The translations under genes and the position numbers were made by a program. A DNA stretch of 64,000 bases from Myxococcales bacterium (lineage in GTDB: Bacteria > Myxococcota_A > UBA796 > GCA-2862545). Positions 45,965-55,327 of this stretch are shown here, in pieces (position 1 is the stretch's first letter; every line of letters begins with the position of its first letter). The stretch covers positions 62,001-126,000 of the forward strand of contig JAHQVJ010000100.1 in the NCBI GenBank assembly GCA_019634415.1, read 5' to 3'. The notes under the pieces are model-generated. The model saw nothing but the letters and a program-made list of their open reading frames with translations, did no database searches and was not told the DNA's origin.

Positions 45965-47517
45965 CACCACAGGCCGTTGAAGGTGAAGTAGGCCGACACC
46001 GCAGCCACGGCGCCGATGATTCCCATTGCGTCGGCGGTGAGGGCGGCCGCCATCCCGTGGCGGATCCGATTCACCTGGACGGCTCCGAAGTACACCGCGA
46101 GCACGTAGAAGGTGGTCTCCGTGGATCCCTGTAGCGTGCTCACGATGTAGCCGATGTAGGTGTCGGCTCCGTGATCCTCCATGATGGCGATCATGATGCC
46201 GTTCGCGCCGGAGCCCGACAGCGGACGCAGCAAGGCCATGGGCAGCGCCTCGGCCGGCATGCCCAGCTGCATGGTGTAGCTGCCCACCGCGTTCACGAAC
46301 AAGTCGATGGCGCCTGCACCGTCGAGCATGCCCACGGCGGCGAGGATGGCCACCAGGTACGGCACGATGCGCACGGCCACTTCCCAGCCTTCCTTCGCAC
46401 CCTCCACGAAGGCCTCGTAGACAGCCACGCCCTTCACCGCGCCGAAGGTCATGAAGCCCACCACGATCATCGGCACGAGCCACGGCCCGATGGCATCTCC
46501 GTAGATCAGGGTGACGGGCACCATGGCCAACAGCCCCGCCAGGGCGGTCAGGGAGACCCACAGCGGGTAGGCGTCGTCGTCGTCGGTCGCGACGTGTGCC
46601 GGATCGGGGGTCACGGTGCCCTGGGGAGCGGGACTGAACCGCTGGTAGACCTTGGCGGCGATGATCGCGGTGCTGGTGGACAGGATCGTGGCCGCGAGGG
46701 TGGTGGGGAGGATGCCGGCGGCGTTGGTGGAGCCCAGGGCCTCTCGAATGGCGATGACGCCCGTGGGCAGCAGCGTGACGGAGCTCGTGTTGATGGCCAG
46801 GAACAGACACATGGCGTTGGTGGCCGTGCCCTTCTCCGGGTTGAGCTTGTCGAGCTCCTGCATGGCCTTGATCCCGAAGGGCGTGGCGGCGTTGCCCAGC
46901 CCCAGCGCGTTGGCCGACATGTTCAGGATCATCGCCCCCATGGCCGGGTGGTTGGGGGGCACGTCGGGGAACAGGGTGACCATCAGCGGCCGCAACAGCT
47001 TGGCGATGATCTTCATCGCGCCGGCCACCTCGGCCACCTTCATCAGCCCCAGGAAGAAGGCCATGGCACCGATCAGCGGGATGATCACCGACAGGATGGC
47101 CTTCTTCGCCCCGCTGAACAGCCCGTCGTTGAAGCGCTTGATGGCGCTGGTCTCCCCGACCGTGAAGTCACCCACCGTCTCGAGCTGGGTGACCACGGCT
47201 TCCGCCGTGAGGTCGGGTCCCGCCTCACCCAGCGCCCGGGTGAGCGCAGCACCGAGATCGCCCTGGCCGCCGCTGTGCTCGATGCGCTCCACGACGTCGT
47301 CGACGCCGCGCTTCTCGCCCAGATCCGTGACCCGTCGCTGCAGGAAGGCCGCCATCTCTGCCGGCGCGACCTGACCCCGAGCTTCGATCTCGGCTGCCAC
47401 GGTCTCGACCAAGGTCTCGCGATCCGCCGGCTTCAGGGGGACCGCCGGATCCGAGAGCGTGAGGAACGCGGCCACGAGGAAGGCCACGAGGATCATCAGA
47501 TAGAAGATGCGATTCAT
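45964..47517 (-). CDS. Fused SpmA-SpmB-like nucleoside-recognition membrane protein
   Basis: MILNMSANALGLGNAATPFGIKAMQELDKLNPEKGTATNAMCLFLAINTSSVTLLPTGVIAIR followed by a second SpmB-like half (AFVEGAKEGWEVAVRIVPYLVAILAAVGML). Confidence 0.8.
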   Translation of the reverse strand: MNRIFYLMILVAFLVAAFLTLSDPAVPLKPADRETLVETVAAEIEARGQVAPAEMAAFLQRRVTDLGEKRGVDDVVERIEHSGGQGDLGAALTRALGEAGPDLTAEAVVTQLETVGDFTVGETSAIKRFNDGLFSGAKKAILSVIIPLIGAMAFFLGLMKVAEVAGAMKIIAKLLRPLMVTLFPDVPPNHPAMGAMILNMSANALGLGNAATPFGIKAMQELDKLNPEKGTATNAMCLFLAINTSSVTLLPTGVIAIREALGSTNAAGILPTTLAATILSTSTAIIAAKVYQRFSPAPQGTVTPDPAHVATDDDDAYPLWVSLTALAGLLAMVPVTLIYGDAIGPWLVPMIVVGFMTFGAVKGVAVYEAFVEGAKEGWEVAVRIVPYLVAILAAVGMLDGAGAIDLFVNAVGSYTMQLGMPAEALPMALLRPLSGSGANGIMIAIMEDHGADTYIGYIVSTLQGSTETTFYVLAVYFGAVQVNRIRHGMAAALTADAMGIIGAVAAVSAYFTFNGLW

Positions 47518-48146
47518 GTCGGTTCCTGTTCTCGGCCCGAGTCGTCGCCCAGGTGACGACGGAGGAAGGCATGGATGGCGGAGAGCACGTCGGCGTCTTC
47601 GTCCTCTTGGGTGCGTCCGGTCTGCTTGGTGTGGGTCTTGGTGACCTGCAGGCTGTGGTCTCCGGTCTGCACGACGTGCAACTCGGAGGCCGCCTTCATC
47701 TGATCCCGCACATCGGCCAGCAACGGCAGCGGGCACAGCTTGTCGCGCGTGCCCTGCACGAACAGGATCGGGGTGGACAGGTCGCGGAGCACCTGGTCCC
47801 GCAGCTTGTCGGGGTTCCCGCCTCCGGCCAGCGGATAGCCGAAGCACACCAGCGCATCCACGGGGTGCTCGAGGGAGACGTGGCAGCCCACCCGCGACCC
47901 CATGGACTTACCCATCAGCACCATGCGCGAGTCGGGGTGGGCCTCCCGCAGGGCGGCGAGCTGCGCTGCGTGGTGGGCCACCAGCACGGGCATCCGATCC
48001 GGTCCGCCACGCCCTCGCTGCTGGTAGGGGTAGTCGAAGGGGGCCACGGGGCCGAGGGTGCCCAGGGCCGTGGCCCATGCCACCATCCAGTCCGAGCTGG
48101 ACGGCTTCCCGGCGCCCGGGGCGAACAGGATCGCGGGTGACGTCAT
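47514..48146 (-). CDS. Alpha/beta-hydrolase (KANL3/Tex30-like)
   Basis: AILFAPGAGKPSSSDWM...RMVLMGKSMGSRVGCHVS...PILFVQGTRDKLCPL; ATGA overlap with the next gene. Confidence 0.75.
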   Translation of the reverse strand: MTSPAILFAPGAGKPSSSDWMVAWATALGTLGPVAPFDYPYQQRGRGGPDRMPVLVAHHAAQLAALREAHPDSRMVLMGKSMGSRVGCHVSLEHPVDALVCFGYPLAGGGNPDKLRDQVLRDLSTPILFVQGTRDKLCPLPLLADVRDQMKAASELHVVQTGDHSLQVTKTHTKQTGRTQEDEDADVLSAIHAFLRRHLGDDSGREQEPT

Positions 48147-48169
48147 GGCCGCCACCCTACCGCAGCCGA

Positions 48170-49303
48170 TCACCCTCCATCGCACTCCTGCAGGTAGAGC
48201 GCGAACCGGGCGTAGGCCACGTAGGTCGGATCGCAGACCGATCCGATCGTCCGGCAGAATCCCTCCGAGCACACCTGCCCATCGGGGCACGGCACGTCTC
48301 CGCAGCGCTGCTCCGTCCGGCAGTCCACTGGAGCCGCGTCGAGGCATGGCGGATGGTGGCACCCGAAGTTGAACTTGCTCGTCCCGCCGTGTGCCACGCC
48401 CGTGCCCGTGGACACCGAGCTCAACGAGATCCCCGGTCCGTGGATCTGGGTGGGGGTGAAGTCCTCGAGCAGAGGCTTGGTGAGCAGGGGGGAGTCCAGG
48501 GGCGAGCTGGTGCTCACGAGCCCCAAGGCCACCACGTTGTACATCGTGTTGAGTCCGATCTGGCGGTGCTCGGCGTCGGACCACTGCAGCGCTCCCGTCG
48601 TCCCCTCGAAGAAGTGGGGTGCCAGCAGGGGACCCGGTGCGTAGCAGGTGCCCTCCTCACAGATCTGCTGGAGCTCGCAGTCCTCGGTGGTCTCGCAGGG
48701 CCCGAACGTGCCTTGCTCCTGGCCGACGTCCGAGTGGCAGATCAGGCAGCGCCCTCGATCCACGATCACCGAGTCCCAGAACACCCCGAGCAGATCCTCC
48801 TCGGAGCAGTCTCCGATGGGCGTTCGACCAGTGGAGGCCGCCCCCGTTCCCGCAGCGCAGGCGTCCTCCACGCTTCCGCAGACCTCCTCGTGGCAGCTGG
48901 CATTCCAGCGAATCCAGGCCTCCATGGCTGATGCCTCGGCCTCCACGTCGAACACCGACGACTGCGGGTCCCCCATGCGGATCTGGGCGAGGATCGTGCT
49001 GCTCGACGGGTCGTCGGCGTCGACCACGCCGAGCTGCTCCATGCAGGCGAAGGTCTCACACGGGGTGTCCTGCACGTACAGGCCCAGATCCACCCCCGTC
49101 ATGTGGCACTGACCGCAGCTCGTCGCAGTGGTGCCCGACACGAAGGGCTCCACGTAGCGCCCGTAGCTCGTCGCGAGGTCCTCCTCGGTGCACTGAAGCG
49201 CGGCTGTGTCCACGATGGGCGGATCTGGCCCCCTGTCGACCACTGTGGCCGCCCCACGACAGGCCACACCCACCAACGCAGCGACCAAGCCGATCCATCT
49301 CAT
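48170..49303 (-). CDS. Diheme c-type cytochrome-like lipoprotein
   Basis: MRWIGLVAALVGVACRG lipobox; SCGQCHMTG and CLICHSDVG heme motifs. Confidence 0.65.
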   Translation of the reverse strand: MRWIGLVAALVGVACRGAATVVDRGPDPPIVDTAALQCTEEDLATSYGRYVEPFVSGTTATSCGQCHMTGVDLGLYVQDTPCETFACMEQLGVVDADDPSSSTILAQIRMGDPQSSVFDVEAEASAMEAWIRWNASCHEEVCGSVEDACAAGTGAASTGRTPIGDCSEEDLLGVFWDSVIVDRGRCLICHSDVGQEQGTFGPCETTEDCELQQICEEGTCYAPGPLLAPHFFEGTTGALQWSDAEHRQIGLNTMYNVVALGLVSTSSPLDSPLLTKPLLEDFTPTQIHGPGISLSSVSTGTGVAHGGTSKFNFGCHHPPCLDAAPVDCRTEQRCGDVPCPDGQVCSEGFCRTIGSVCDPTYVAYARFALYLQECDGG

Positions 49304-49317
49304 GCGTCCTCCTGTAC

Positions 49318-49330
49318 GCAACTTTTTGCG
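49318..49330 (+). promoter_or_regulatory. Operator-like element A
   Basis: gcaactttttgcg; inside the larger palindrome TACGCAA-cttt-TTGCGTA (49315-49332). Confidence 0.5.
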
Positions 49331-49375
49331 TATGTGCGATGATAGATCAGCTTTCTCTGTGGTGTGGGATGAATG

Positions 49376-49388
49376 CGCAGAAAGTTGC
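49376..49388 (-). promoter_or_regulatory. Operator-like element B, inverted copy of element A
   Basis: Plus strand cgcagaaagttgc = reverse complement gcaactttctgcg, 12/13 identity to element A. Confidence 0.5.
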
Positions 49389-49419
49389 TTGTCCTGTGGG
49401 ATGGGCGTAGGATGGGTTC

Positions 49420-50160
49420 GTGGCCGAGTCCGACGCCGGTGCCTTCCTAGAGCTCAAGCAGCGGGTCGTGTACTCGCTGCTGCGGGCCGCCACGCGTACT
49501 GCTCTGCGACTGCGCATGCCCCTGAAGCAGCTCACCGAGCTGGTGCAGATGGCCTACTTCCAGGAGGCGCGAGAGCAGCATGGTCTGCAGCTCGAGGCCA
49601 TCGCGCAGCTGTTCGGGCGATCCCTGCGCACCGTCAGTTCGCTGCATCGTCGCTACCGAGGGGACTTCTTCGCACCCGAGCGTGAGGTGTCGCTGCGCAG
49701 GGCGGTGGCTGCTCTCGTCAACGAGTCTCCCGCCACGGACGAGCGACTGGCTGCTGCCTTCGCCCACATCCCGGAGGCGCAGCTCGCCGCGGCGCTGTCG
49801 GATCTGGAGCAGCAGCGTGTGCTGCATCGTCGCCAGGGCACGTGGCATCGCAACCCCGATGCCCATGACTTCTCGGGCAACGACTGGCGGCGACGGGTGG
49901 ATGGACTGAATCGTCAGCTGGACGTGCTCGCCGAGGCTGTATGGCACCGCATCGTGGTGGACGACGCCGAGCCGGCACTGGCCCGGACCTATGTGTTCCG
50001 GGGGTCCGACGAGGACGTGCAGCAGCTGCTGGCGCGGCTCGATCAGCTGGCGCAGTCTGGCGCCATCGAGTCCGACGATCGGGTGGACGCCACCGGTCGC
50101 GGGCGTCGCTTCGGCGTCACCTTTGCTGCGGGACCCATGCCTGTCGAGGAGTCGTCATGA
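49420..50160 (+). CDS. HTH-type regulator of unknown family
   Basis: GTG start; IAQLFGRSLRTVSSLHRRYRGDFF HTH-like segment. Confidence 0.5.
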   Translation: MAESDAGAFLELKQRVVYSLLRAATRTALRLRMPLKQLTELVQMAYFQEAREQHGLQLEAIAQLFGRSLRTVSSLHRRYRGDFFAPEREVSLRRAVAALVNESPATDERLAAAFAHIPEAQLAAALSDLEQQRVLHRRQGTWHRNPDAHDFSGNDWRRRVDGLNRQLDVLAEAVWHRIVVDDAEPALARTYVFRGSDEDVQQLLARLDQLAQSGAIESDDRVDATGRGRRFGVTFAAGPMPVEESS

Positions 50161-50789
50161 TCCGCTGGATCCTTCCCATGGTGTGCTGTGCCTGGTCCTG
50201 CGAGCTGTCGGAGCCAGGCGATCCTGGTGCCATCGAGATCACGGGCTACCTAGACGCGAGCCGGGTGACGTGGACCAGCGATGCCGACACGGTCCAAGCG
50301 GCCGGCGGCGAGGGGGTGGCGCCAGCCAGTGCCTGGCTGCTGCTGTCGAACCTCACGTCGGGAGACGCAGAGCGAGCGCGTGCCTCGGCGGTGGGCGCCT
50401 TCGCGGTGGGGGTGCAGGCCATCGCGGGCGATCGGCTGGAGCTGTCGCTGCTCGACGCTCAGGGCAGCGACGTCGCGGCCCACGACGTGCCCGTGGAGCG
50501 GCCTCCCTTTCCGGAGACGGTTCAGGCCCTCGCACGAGTGGATCCCCATGCCGACGCTGCTGCTGTGGTGGAGGTGGTGTTCGAGCCGCCCCAGTGGCGT
50601 GGCCACGTCTGGGCAGTGAACCGCAGCCTCGACGGGGTGGTGGAGATCCTCACGGTGCTCGATGCAGGACGGATCCACGGAGGGCGGCTGCGGGCGCTGC
50701 AGGGCCACGAGGTCTGGCTGTACTGGGTGCCCGTGGAGGGGCAAGAGAGCCGACCGCTGGCGCTGACGGTGAGGCCAGCGGATCCGTGA
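50157..50789 (+). CDS. Lipoprotein/exported protein of unknown function
   Basis: MIRWILPMVCCAWSCELSEPG signal; ATGA overlap with the upstream HTH gene. Confidence 0.6.
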   Translation: MIRWILPMVCCAWSCELSEPGDPGAIEITGYLDASRVTWTSDADTVQAAGGEGVAPASAWLLLSNLTSGDAERARASAVGAFAVGVQAIAGDRLELSLLDAQGSDVAAHDVPVERPPFPETVQALARVDPHADAAAVVEVVFEPPQWRGHVWAVNRSLDGVVEILTVLDAGRIHGGRLRALQGHEVWLYWVPVEGQESRPLALTVRPADP

Positions 50790-50928
50790 GCGACCACCTC
50801 CTCGCGGACGATGTCTAGCGATTCTGCACATGACGCCGCAGGCGCGCTACACGCTTTCTAGCTCGATCCTTAGACGTAGAGGAAGAAGGCTGTCATCCTG
50901 ATGCTGCGAATCAGCACGGGGGCAGGAG

Positions 50929-52563
50929 ATGATCTGGATGATGGCAGCGCCCGCTTGGGCCTGCGGGGGCTTCTTCTGCGACGGTACGCAGGGCACGCCT
51001 GGGGTGAGCCAGGCGGGTGAGATCGTGGTGTTCGGACAAGACGGCGAAGAGGTGACGGCGCACATCTCCATCGCCTACGAGGGGCCTGCCGACGAGTTCG
51101 CCTGGGTGGTGCCCGTGCCTGCGGAGCCCACCCTCGAGCTCTCCAGTCAGGTGCTGTTCGACCAGCTCCAGGCCACCACCCAGCATCGGGTACGGCTGCA
51201 GCAGATCGTGGAGGGGTGTGCGTCGCCTTCGGCGGCCGACGCCGACACCGACTCGGACACGGACTCCGACGCCGACGTCGATACCGACGGCTTCGACACG
51301 GGCATCGGCGGCGTGACGGTGGTCTCGGAGCAGCAGGTGGGCCCTTACGACTCCGCCGTGCTGCTCGCCGAGGACGGCACGGCGCTGGTCGACTGGCTGC
51401 AGGCCAACAAGTACGGCGTGCCCGACACCTTCGCGGACGCCGTGTCGCCCTATCTGGCGCCGGGCATGCACTTCCTGGCGCTGCGGCTGTCGAAGGGCAA
51501 CGACACCGGCGATCTCGCCCCCGTCTCCCTGAGCTACACGGCGCGCCAGATGTCCATCCCGCTACAGCTGACGGCGGTGGCGGCCACGCCGGACATGCCC
51601 GTCACGGTCTACGTGCTCGGCGAGCAGCGGGCGGTGCCGCTGTCGTATCTGCACGTGCAGCTGAACCCCGTGTACTGGTTCGTGGATGGCTTCGGCTCCA
51701 TGGACGACACCATCGCGGGTGCGGTGGACGAGGCGGGCGGCCGCGCGTTCGTCACGCTGTACTCGGATCCGCACGGCATCCAGCTGCGGGCGATCACCAT
51801 GCCGCTGCAGTCGCTGTCGGAACACGCCACGGCGGCGGACTTCGTGTTCGGCCTGCAGCAGGGAGCCTGGCTCGCTGAGCCGGGGGTGGTGGGGGTGTTG
51901 CTCGACCACCTGCCGCCTCCGGAGGGCATCACACCCGCCTACTTCTACGGATGCCCGAAGTGCTTCGAGGAGGAGTATGCGGCCTTCGTGGAGTTCGATG
52001 CCGTGGCGGTGACCGAGGATCTGCGCGAGCGCGTGGTGCGGCCCGCGACCCGGGCTCAGCGCATGCTCAACGGGGGCCCGGTGGCCACCCGGATGCAGAC
52101 CGCGCTCTCCCCCGAGGAGATGACGGTGGATCCGGTGTTCGCGTTCAACCCGGACCTACCGCGGGTGGCGGCGGACCGGTCGATCCTCCTCTCCACGCGC
52201 TGCCTGGACGACAGCCAGCTGATCGAGGATGGCCCTCGGTACCTGTTGCTGCCCGGTGGCTACGAGGTGCCCGTTCCCGTGTCGAGTGACGCGATCCCCA
52301 TCGGGTCGTGGCTCGAGGAGCGCGTCGACTACCGCAGGGCCATGGTGGTGGAGCAGCTGTCAGAGACGGGGGAGGGATCGGTGCTGGTGGACCACAGCGC
52401 TGATCTGGTCTGGCCGGCTCCCTTCGACGAGACCTGGGTGGGACCCATCGGTCGGTACGCCGGGGGTGGCGCCTGCGGGGGCTGCCAATCGGGCCCGGCG
52501 TTCCCAACAGGGATGTCGATGCTGGTGCTGCTCGGCGTGCTCAGCCGTCGCCGTCGAGGCTGA
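50929..52563 (+). CDS. DUF2330-family secreted protein with MYXO-CTERM-like tail
   Basis: ACGGFFCDGTQ...EEVTAHISIAYEGPADEFAWVVPVP; Asp/Ser/Thr linker DADTDSDTDSDADVDTDG; tail GACGGCQSGPAFPTGMSMLVLLGVLSRRRRG. Confidence 0.8.
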   Translation: MIWMMAAPAWACGGFFCDGTQGTPGVSQAGEIVVFGQDGEEVTAHISIAYEGPADEFAWVVPVPAEPTLELSSQVLFDQLQATTQHRVRLQQIVEGCASPSAADADTDSDTDSDADVDTDGFDTGIGGVTVVSEQQVGPYDSAVLLAEDGTALVDWLQANKYGVPDTFADAVSPYLAPGMHFLALRLSKGNDTGDLAPVSLSYTARQMSIPLQLTAVAATPDMPVTVYVLGEQRAVPLSYLHVQLNPVYWFVDGFGSMDDTIAGAVDEAGGRAFVTLYSDPHGIQLRAITMPLQSLSEHATAADFVFGLQQGAWLAEPGVVGVLLDHLPPPEGITPAYFYGCPKCFEEEYAAFVEFDAVAVTEDLRERVVRPATRAQRMLNGGPVATRMQTALSPEEMTVDPVFAFNPDLPRVAADRSILLSTRCLDDSQLIEDGPRYLLLPGGYEVPVPVSSDAIPIGSWLEERVDYRRAMVVEQLSETGEGSVLVDHSADLVWPAPFDETWVGPIGRYAGGGACGGCQSGPAFPTGMSMLVLLGVLSRRRRG

Positions 52564-53647
52564 TCTCGGCCACTCGCTTGCGCTTGATCAGCTTGTCGAG
52601 CTTGGCTTGCTCGACGGCCATGATCTGCGACTGACCTGCGAACTCGGCGTGGGACACCTCGGCCACCGTGGTGGTGTCGGCCACCACGGTGACGGAGCCG
52701 TGGCCCGAGGGCGAGGCGGCGGTCAGGCCCTCGGGGGCCTCGAGGCAGACGTAGGTGCCGGTCCCCATGCGCAGCGGCTGACCCCCCAGATCCACGGGCA
52801 TGGGCGACCAGTCCTGGTGCTTCTTGCGGAACAAGCACAGGGTACCCAGGGCGGCCTCGTCGAGCTTCGGATCATCGGTGGGGGCGGTCAGATCCTGCTG
52901 ACCCAGCAGGTTGCCGAAGGCGTCGTGGACCAAGGCCTCGGGGGTGTCGAGCACCATCGGCCCCAGCGCCACGCTCCGCGTGACCACGGAGGCGTCTCCC
53001 ACCGTCCAGCGAACGTCGACGGCCCAGCCGGCGCGGTCGTTCCACGCCGCACCGTACAGTCGCTCCACCACGCCCGAGACGGGCACGATGGTGGGTCGTG
53101 CTTCGGCGGTGCCGTCGTCGACGGCCTCGTCGGCGGGGGCCTCGGGCTCGGGGCCGTCGTCGGCCAGCGTCCACCCCGCAGCTGTGGCGCGCATGGTCAT
53201 CGCTGCTTGCACGGCGCCGTCGTCGAGGCCCTTGGCGGCCAGCGGCCCGAGGTCGAGGGCACCCAGGCTCAAGGCGATGTCGGCGGAGACCTCGGCGGGT
53301 AGGCGGGCGTACCAGCCCTCCGGATCGGGCACGACGGGCAGCTCGAGCCCCGAACGTGCGGCGCGCTCCGCTTCCTGTCGGATGTTGGCGTGGCGGTCCA
53401 CCGCGGCGTTGCACAGGTCCCGCAAGCGGCCCCGAGGCACCTCGGGCTGCAGCTCCTGGAGTAGCTCCAGCACGGTGGCTGCGGCGTCCAGGCGCTCGAT
53501 GATCACCGGGTCGTCGGACCCGTCTCGCCGGGCCGTCAGTGCGCGGAAGCGCGCGTCCCAGTGCTGCAGCGACGCCATCTCGGCGCCAAGACCCTTGGTG
53601 CCCTCACCGGCGTGTGCGGCGAGTCCCCACAGTGCGAGGGTGATCAT
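52541..53647 (-). CDS. Exported protein of unknown function
   Basis: MITLALWGLAAHAGEGTKGL signal peptide; ATGA overlap with the upstream phosphatase gene. Confidence 0.6.
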   Translation of the reverse strand: MITLALWGLAAHAGEGTKGLGAEMASLQHWDARFRALTARRDGSDDPVIIERLDAAATVLELLQELQPEVPRGRLRDLCNAAVDRHANIRQEAERAARSGLELPVVPDPEGWYARLPAEVSADIALSLGALDLGPLAAKGLDDGAVQAAMTMRATAAGWTLADDGPEPEAPADEAVDDGTAEARPTIVPVSGVVERLYGAAWNDRAGWAVDVRWTVGDASVVTRSVALGPMVLDTPEALVHDAFGNLLGQQDLTAPTDDPKLDEAALGTLCLFRKKHQDWSPMPVDLGGQPLRMGTGTYVCLEAPEGLTAASPSGHGSVTVVADTTTVAEVSHAEFAGQSQIMAVEQAKLDKLIKRKRVAEISLDGDG

Positions 53648-54741
53648 GGAAGCTCCAAGCCGAGGGCGGCTGCGATGCGCTCGGCGATCTCGGTGTTGTC
53701 GTAGATCCCGCTGAAGGCCTCGGAGCCCGGACCTGTCGCGAACACGGGCACCATCGCAGCGCTGTGCCCGTCGGTGGCGAAGGTCAGTCGGGTGCCCTGC
53801 GGGTCGCCCTCTGCGGGCAGCAGCGACAGCCCACCGGTCTCGTGGTCCGCAGTCACCACCATCAGCACGTCTCCGCGGGCGGCTGCCCGCTGCTGCAGGC
53901 CGTCCACGGCGAGGTTCAGATCGGCCATCTCCTCGAGGAGCCACGTGGCATCGTTGGCGTGTCCAGCCCAGTCCACCTGCGATCCCTCCACCATCAGGAA
54001 GAAGCCCGCCTCGTTGGCGGCGAGCAGGTCGAAGGCGTGTACGGCGGCCCGGTGCAGCTGGCCCTCCCGCCCCTCGCCCGCCTTGCCCGGGTCCTTGCCG
54101 CCGAGGAAGCCGTAGAGGGGAGGGGCGTCGACGGTGGTGATGGCGTCGATGCCGTTCACCACGGTCACGCCGGCCTTGCTCAGCTCGTCGGTGAGCACCC
54201 GGCCGTCCTCGCGCTCGTCGAAGTGGGTGCGACCGCCGCCGATGGCCACCTCCAGCTGCACGTCGAGGAAGTCCGCAGCGATGGCCTGCTCCTCGTAGCG
54301 CACCGGGTGATGGGCCACGAAAGCTGCGGGGGTGGCGTGGGTCAGGGTGCTCGTGGCCACCACCCCGGTGGACAGGCCCTTGGCCTCGGCCAGGTGGAGC
54401 ACCGAGGTCAGCGGCTGATCGTCAGCATCCACACCCACCGCACCGTTCTTGGTGCGCTGACCGCTGGCCATGGCGGTGGCCGAGGCGGCCGAGTCGGTGA
54501 CGGCATGGGTGCTGGAGCCGGTGCGCTGCAGCCCGACGTGGTCGAAGTCGGCGACGGCCAGCGGCATCTGGAGCGCGTGATCCGCCGCGGAGAGCTGCGC
54601 GAGCCCCATGCCGTCGCCGATCACGAGCACCACGCCCCTGGGTGTGCTCCGGGGCGTGGGCGTGAGCAGCTCCGAGGGGGCCACCTCCGCCTGCTTGGCT
54701 CCGGTGCACCCGAGCCATGCCCCCAACATCCACAGCCTCAT
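53644..54741 (-). CDS. Alkaline phosphatase (PhoA-like) lipoprotein
   Basis: MRLWMLGAWLGCTGAKQ lipobox; VVLVIGDGMGLAQLSAA, VTDSAASATAMASG, MVEGSQVDWAGHAND, VVTADHETGGL. Confidence 0.9.
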   Translation of the reverse strand: MRLWMLGAWLGCTGAKQAEVAPSELLTPTPRSTPRGVVLVIGDGMGLAQLSAADHALQMPLAVADFDHVGLQRTGSSTHAVTDSAASATAMASGQRTKNGAVGVDADDQPLTSVLHLAEAKGLSTGVVATSTLTHATPAAFVAHHPVRYEEQAIAADFLDVQLEVAIGGGRTHFDEREDGRVLTDELSKAGVTVVNGIDAITTVDAPPLYGFLGGKDPGKAGEGREGQLHRAAVHAFDLLAANEAGFFLMVEGSQVDWAGHANDATWLLEEMADLNLAVDGLQQRAAARGDVLMVVTADHETGGLSLLPAEGDPQGTRLTFATDGHSAAMVPVFATGPGSEAFSGIYDNTEIAERIAAALGLELP

Positions 54742-54766
54742 GCCGCCCCCCGATGTGCGGGCCGAC

Positions 54767-55327
54767 TTATCGGCTCATCAGGCTCTGCGCAGTGACCGCG
54801 ATCTGGGCTGGGGTTCCCGCGTCGTCGTAATAGGAGTCGAAGCGCAGCTTGAAGTAGGCGCCCTCGGTGGTGCGGATCACCCACGTCTGCTCGGCGGGTG
54901 CCAGCTCGTGGGTGTCGTAGTCGTAGATGTACCAGGTGCCGAGCGCGTACTCGGGTACATCGTCGTCGTTGGCGTCCTCCAGGTCCACCACCCAGCCGTC
55001 CGCTGGAGCGTTCACCACGTCTGCGAAGGGCAGCTCGCTCGGTGCCACCTCCACACCGCCGTCGCCCGACACGCCGCCGTTGATCTTCACCTCGAACCGT
55101 CGGGCGGCCAGATCCCAGTCGGGGCCCTCTTCGTCGGTCACTCCGAGGGCATCCAGGTCGATGGCGACCCAGTCGTCGTAGCTCGCGGCGTTGACCACGA
55201 AGGCCGACGCGCCGTCCTCGGTGAGCACGGGCTCGATGCCGCCGGTGGTGCCCGGACCAGGATCGAGGGAGTCGGACAGGTCCGGGTAGCAAGCGGCGAC
55301 ACACAACAGGATCGGGAATCGTCTCAT
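54767..55327 (-). CDS. HmuY-family heme-binding lipoprotein
   Basis: MRRFPILLCVAACYPDLS lipobox; WDLAARRFEVKINGGVSGDGGVEV, W.IYDYDTHELAPAEQTWVIRTTEGAYFKLRFDSYY; directly downstream of a TonB-dependent receptor. Confidence 0.8.
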   Translation of the reverse strand: MRRFPILLCVAACYPDLSDSLDPGPGTTGGIEPVLTEDGASAFVVNAASYDDWVAIDLDALGVTDEEGPDWDLAARRFEVKINGGVSGDGGVEVAPSELPFADVVNAPADGWVVDLEDANDDDVPEYALGTWYIYDYDTHELAPAEQTWVIRTTEGAYFKLRFDSYYDDAGTPAQIAVTAQSLMSR

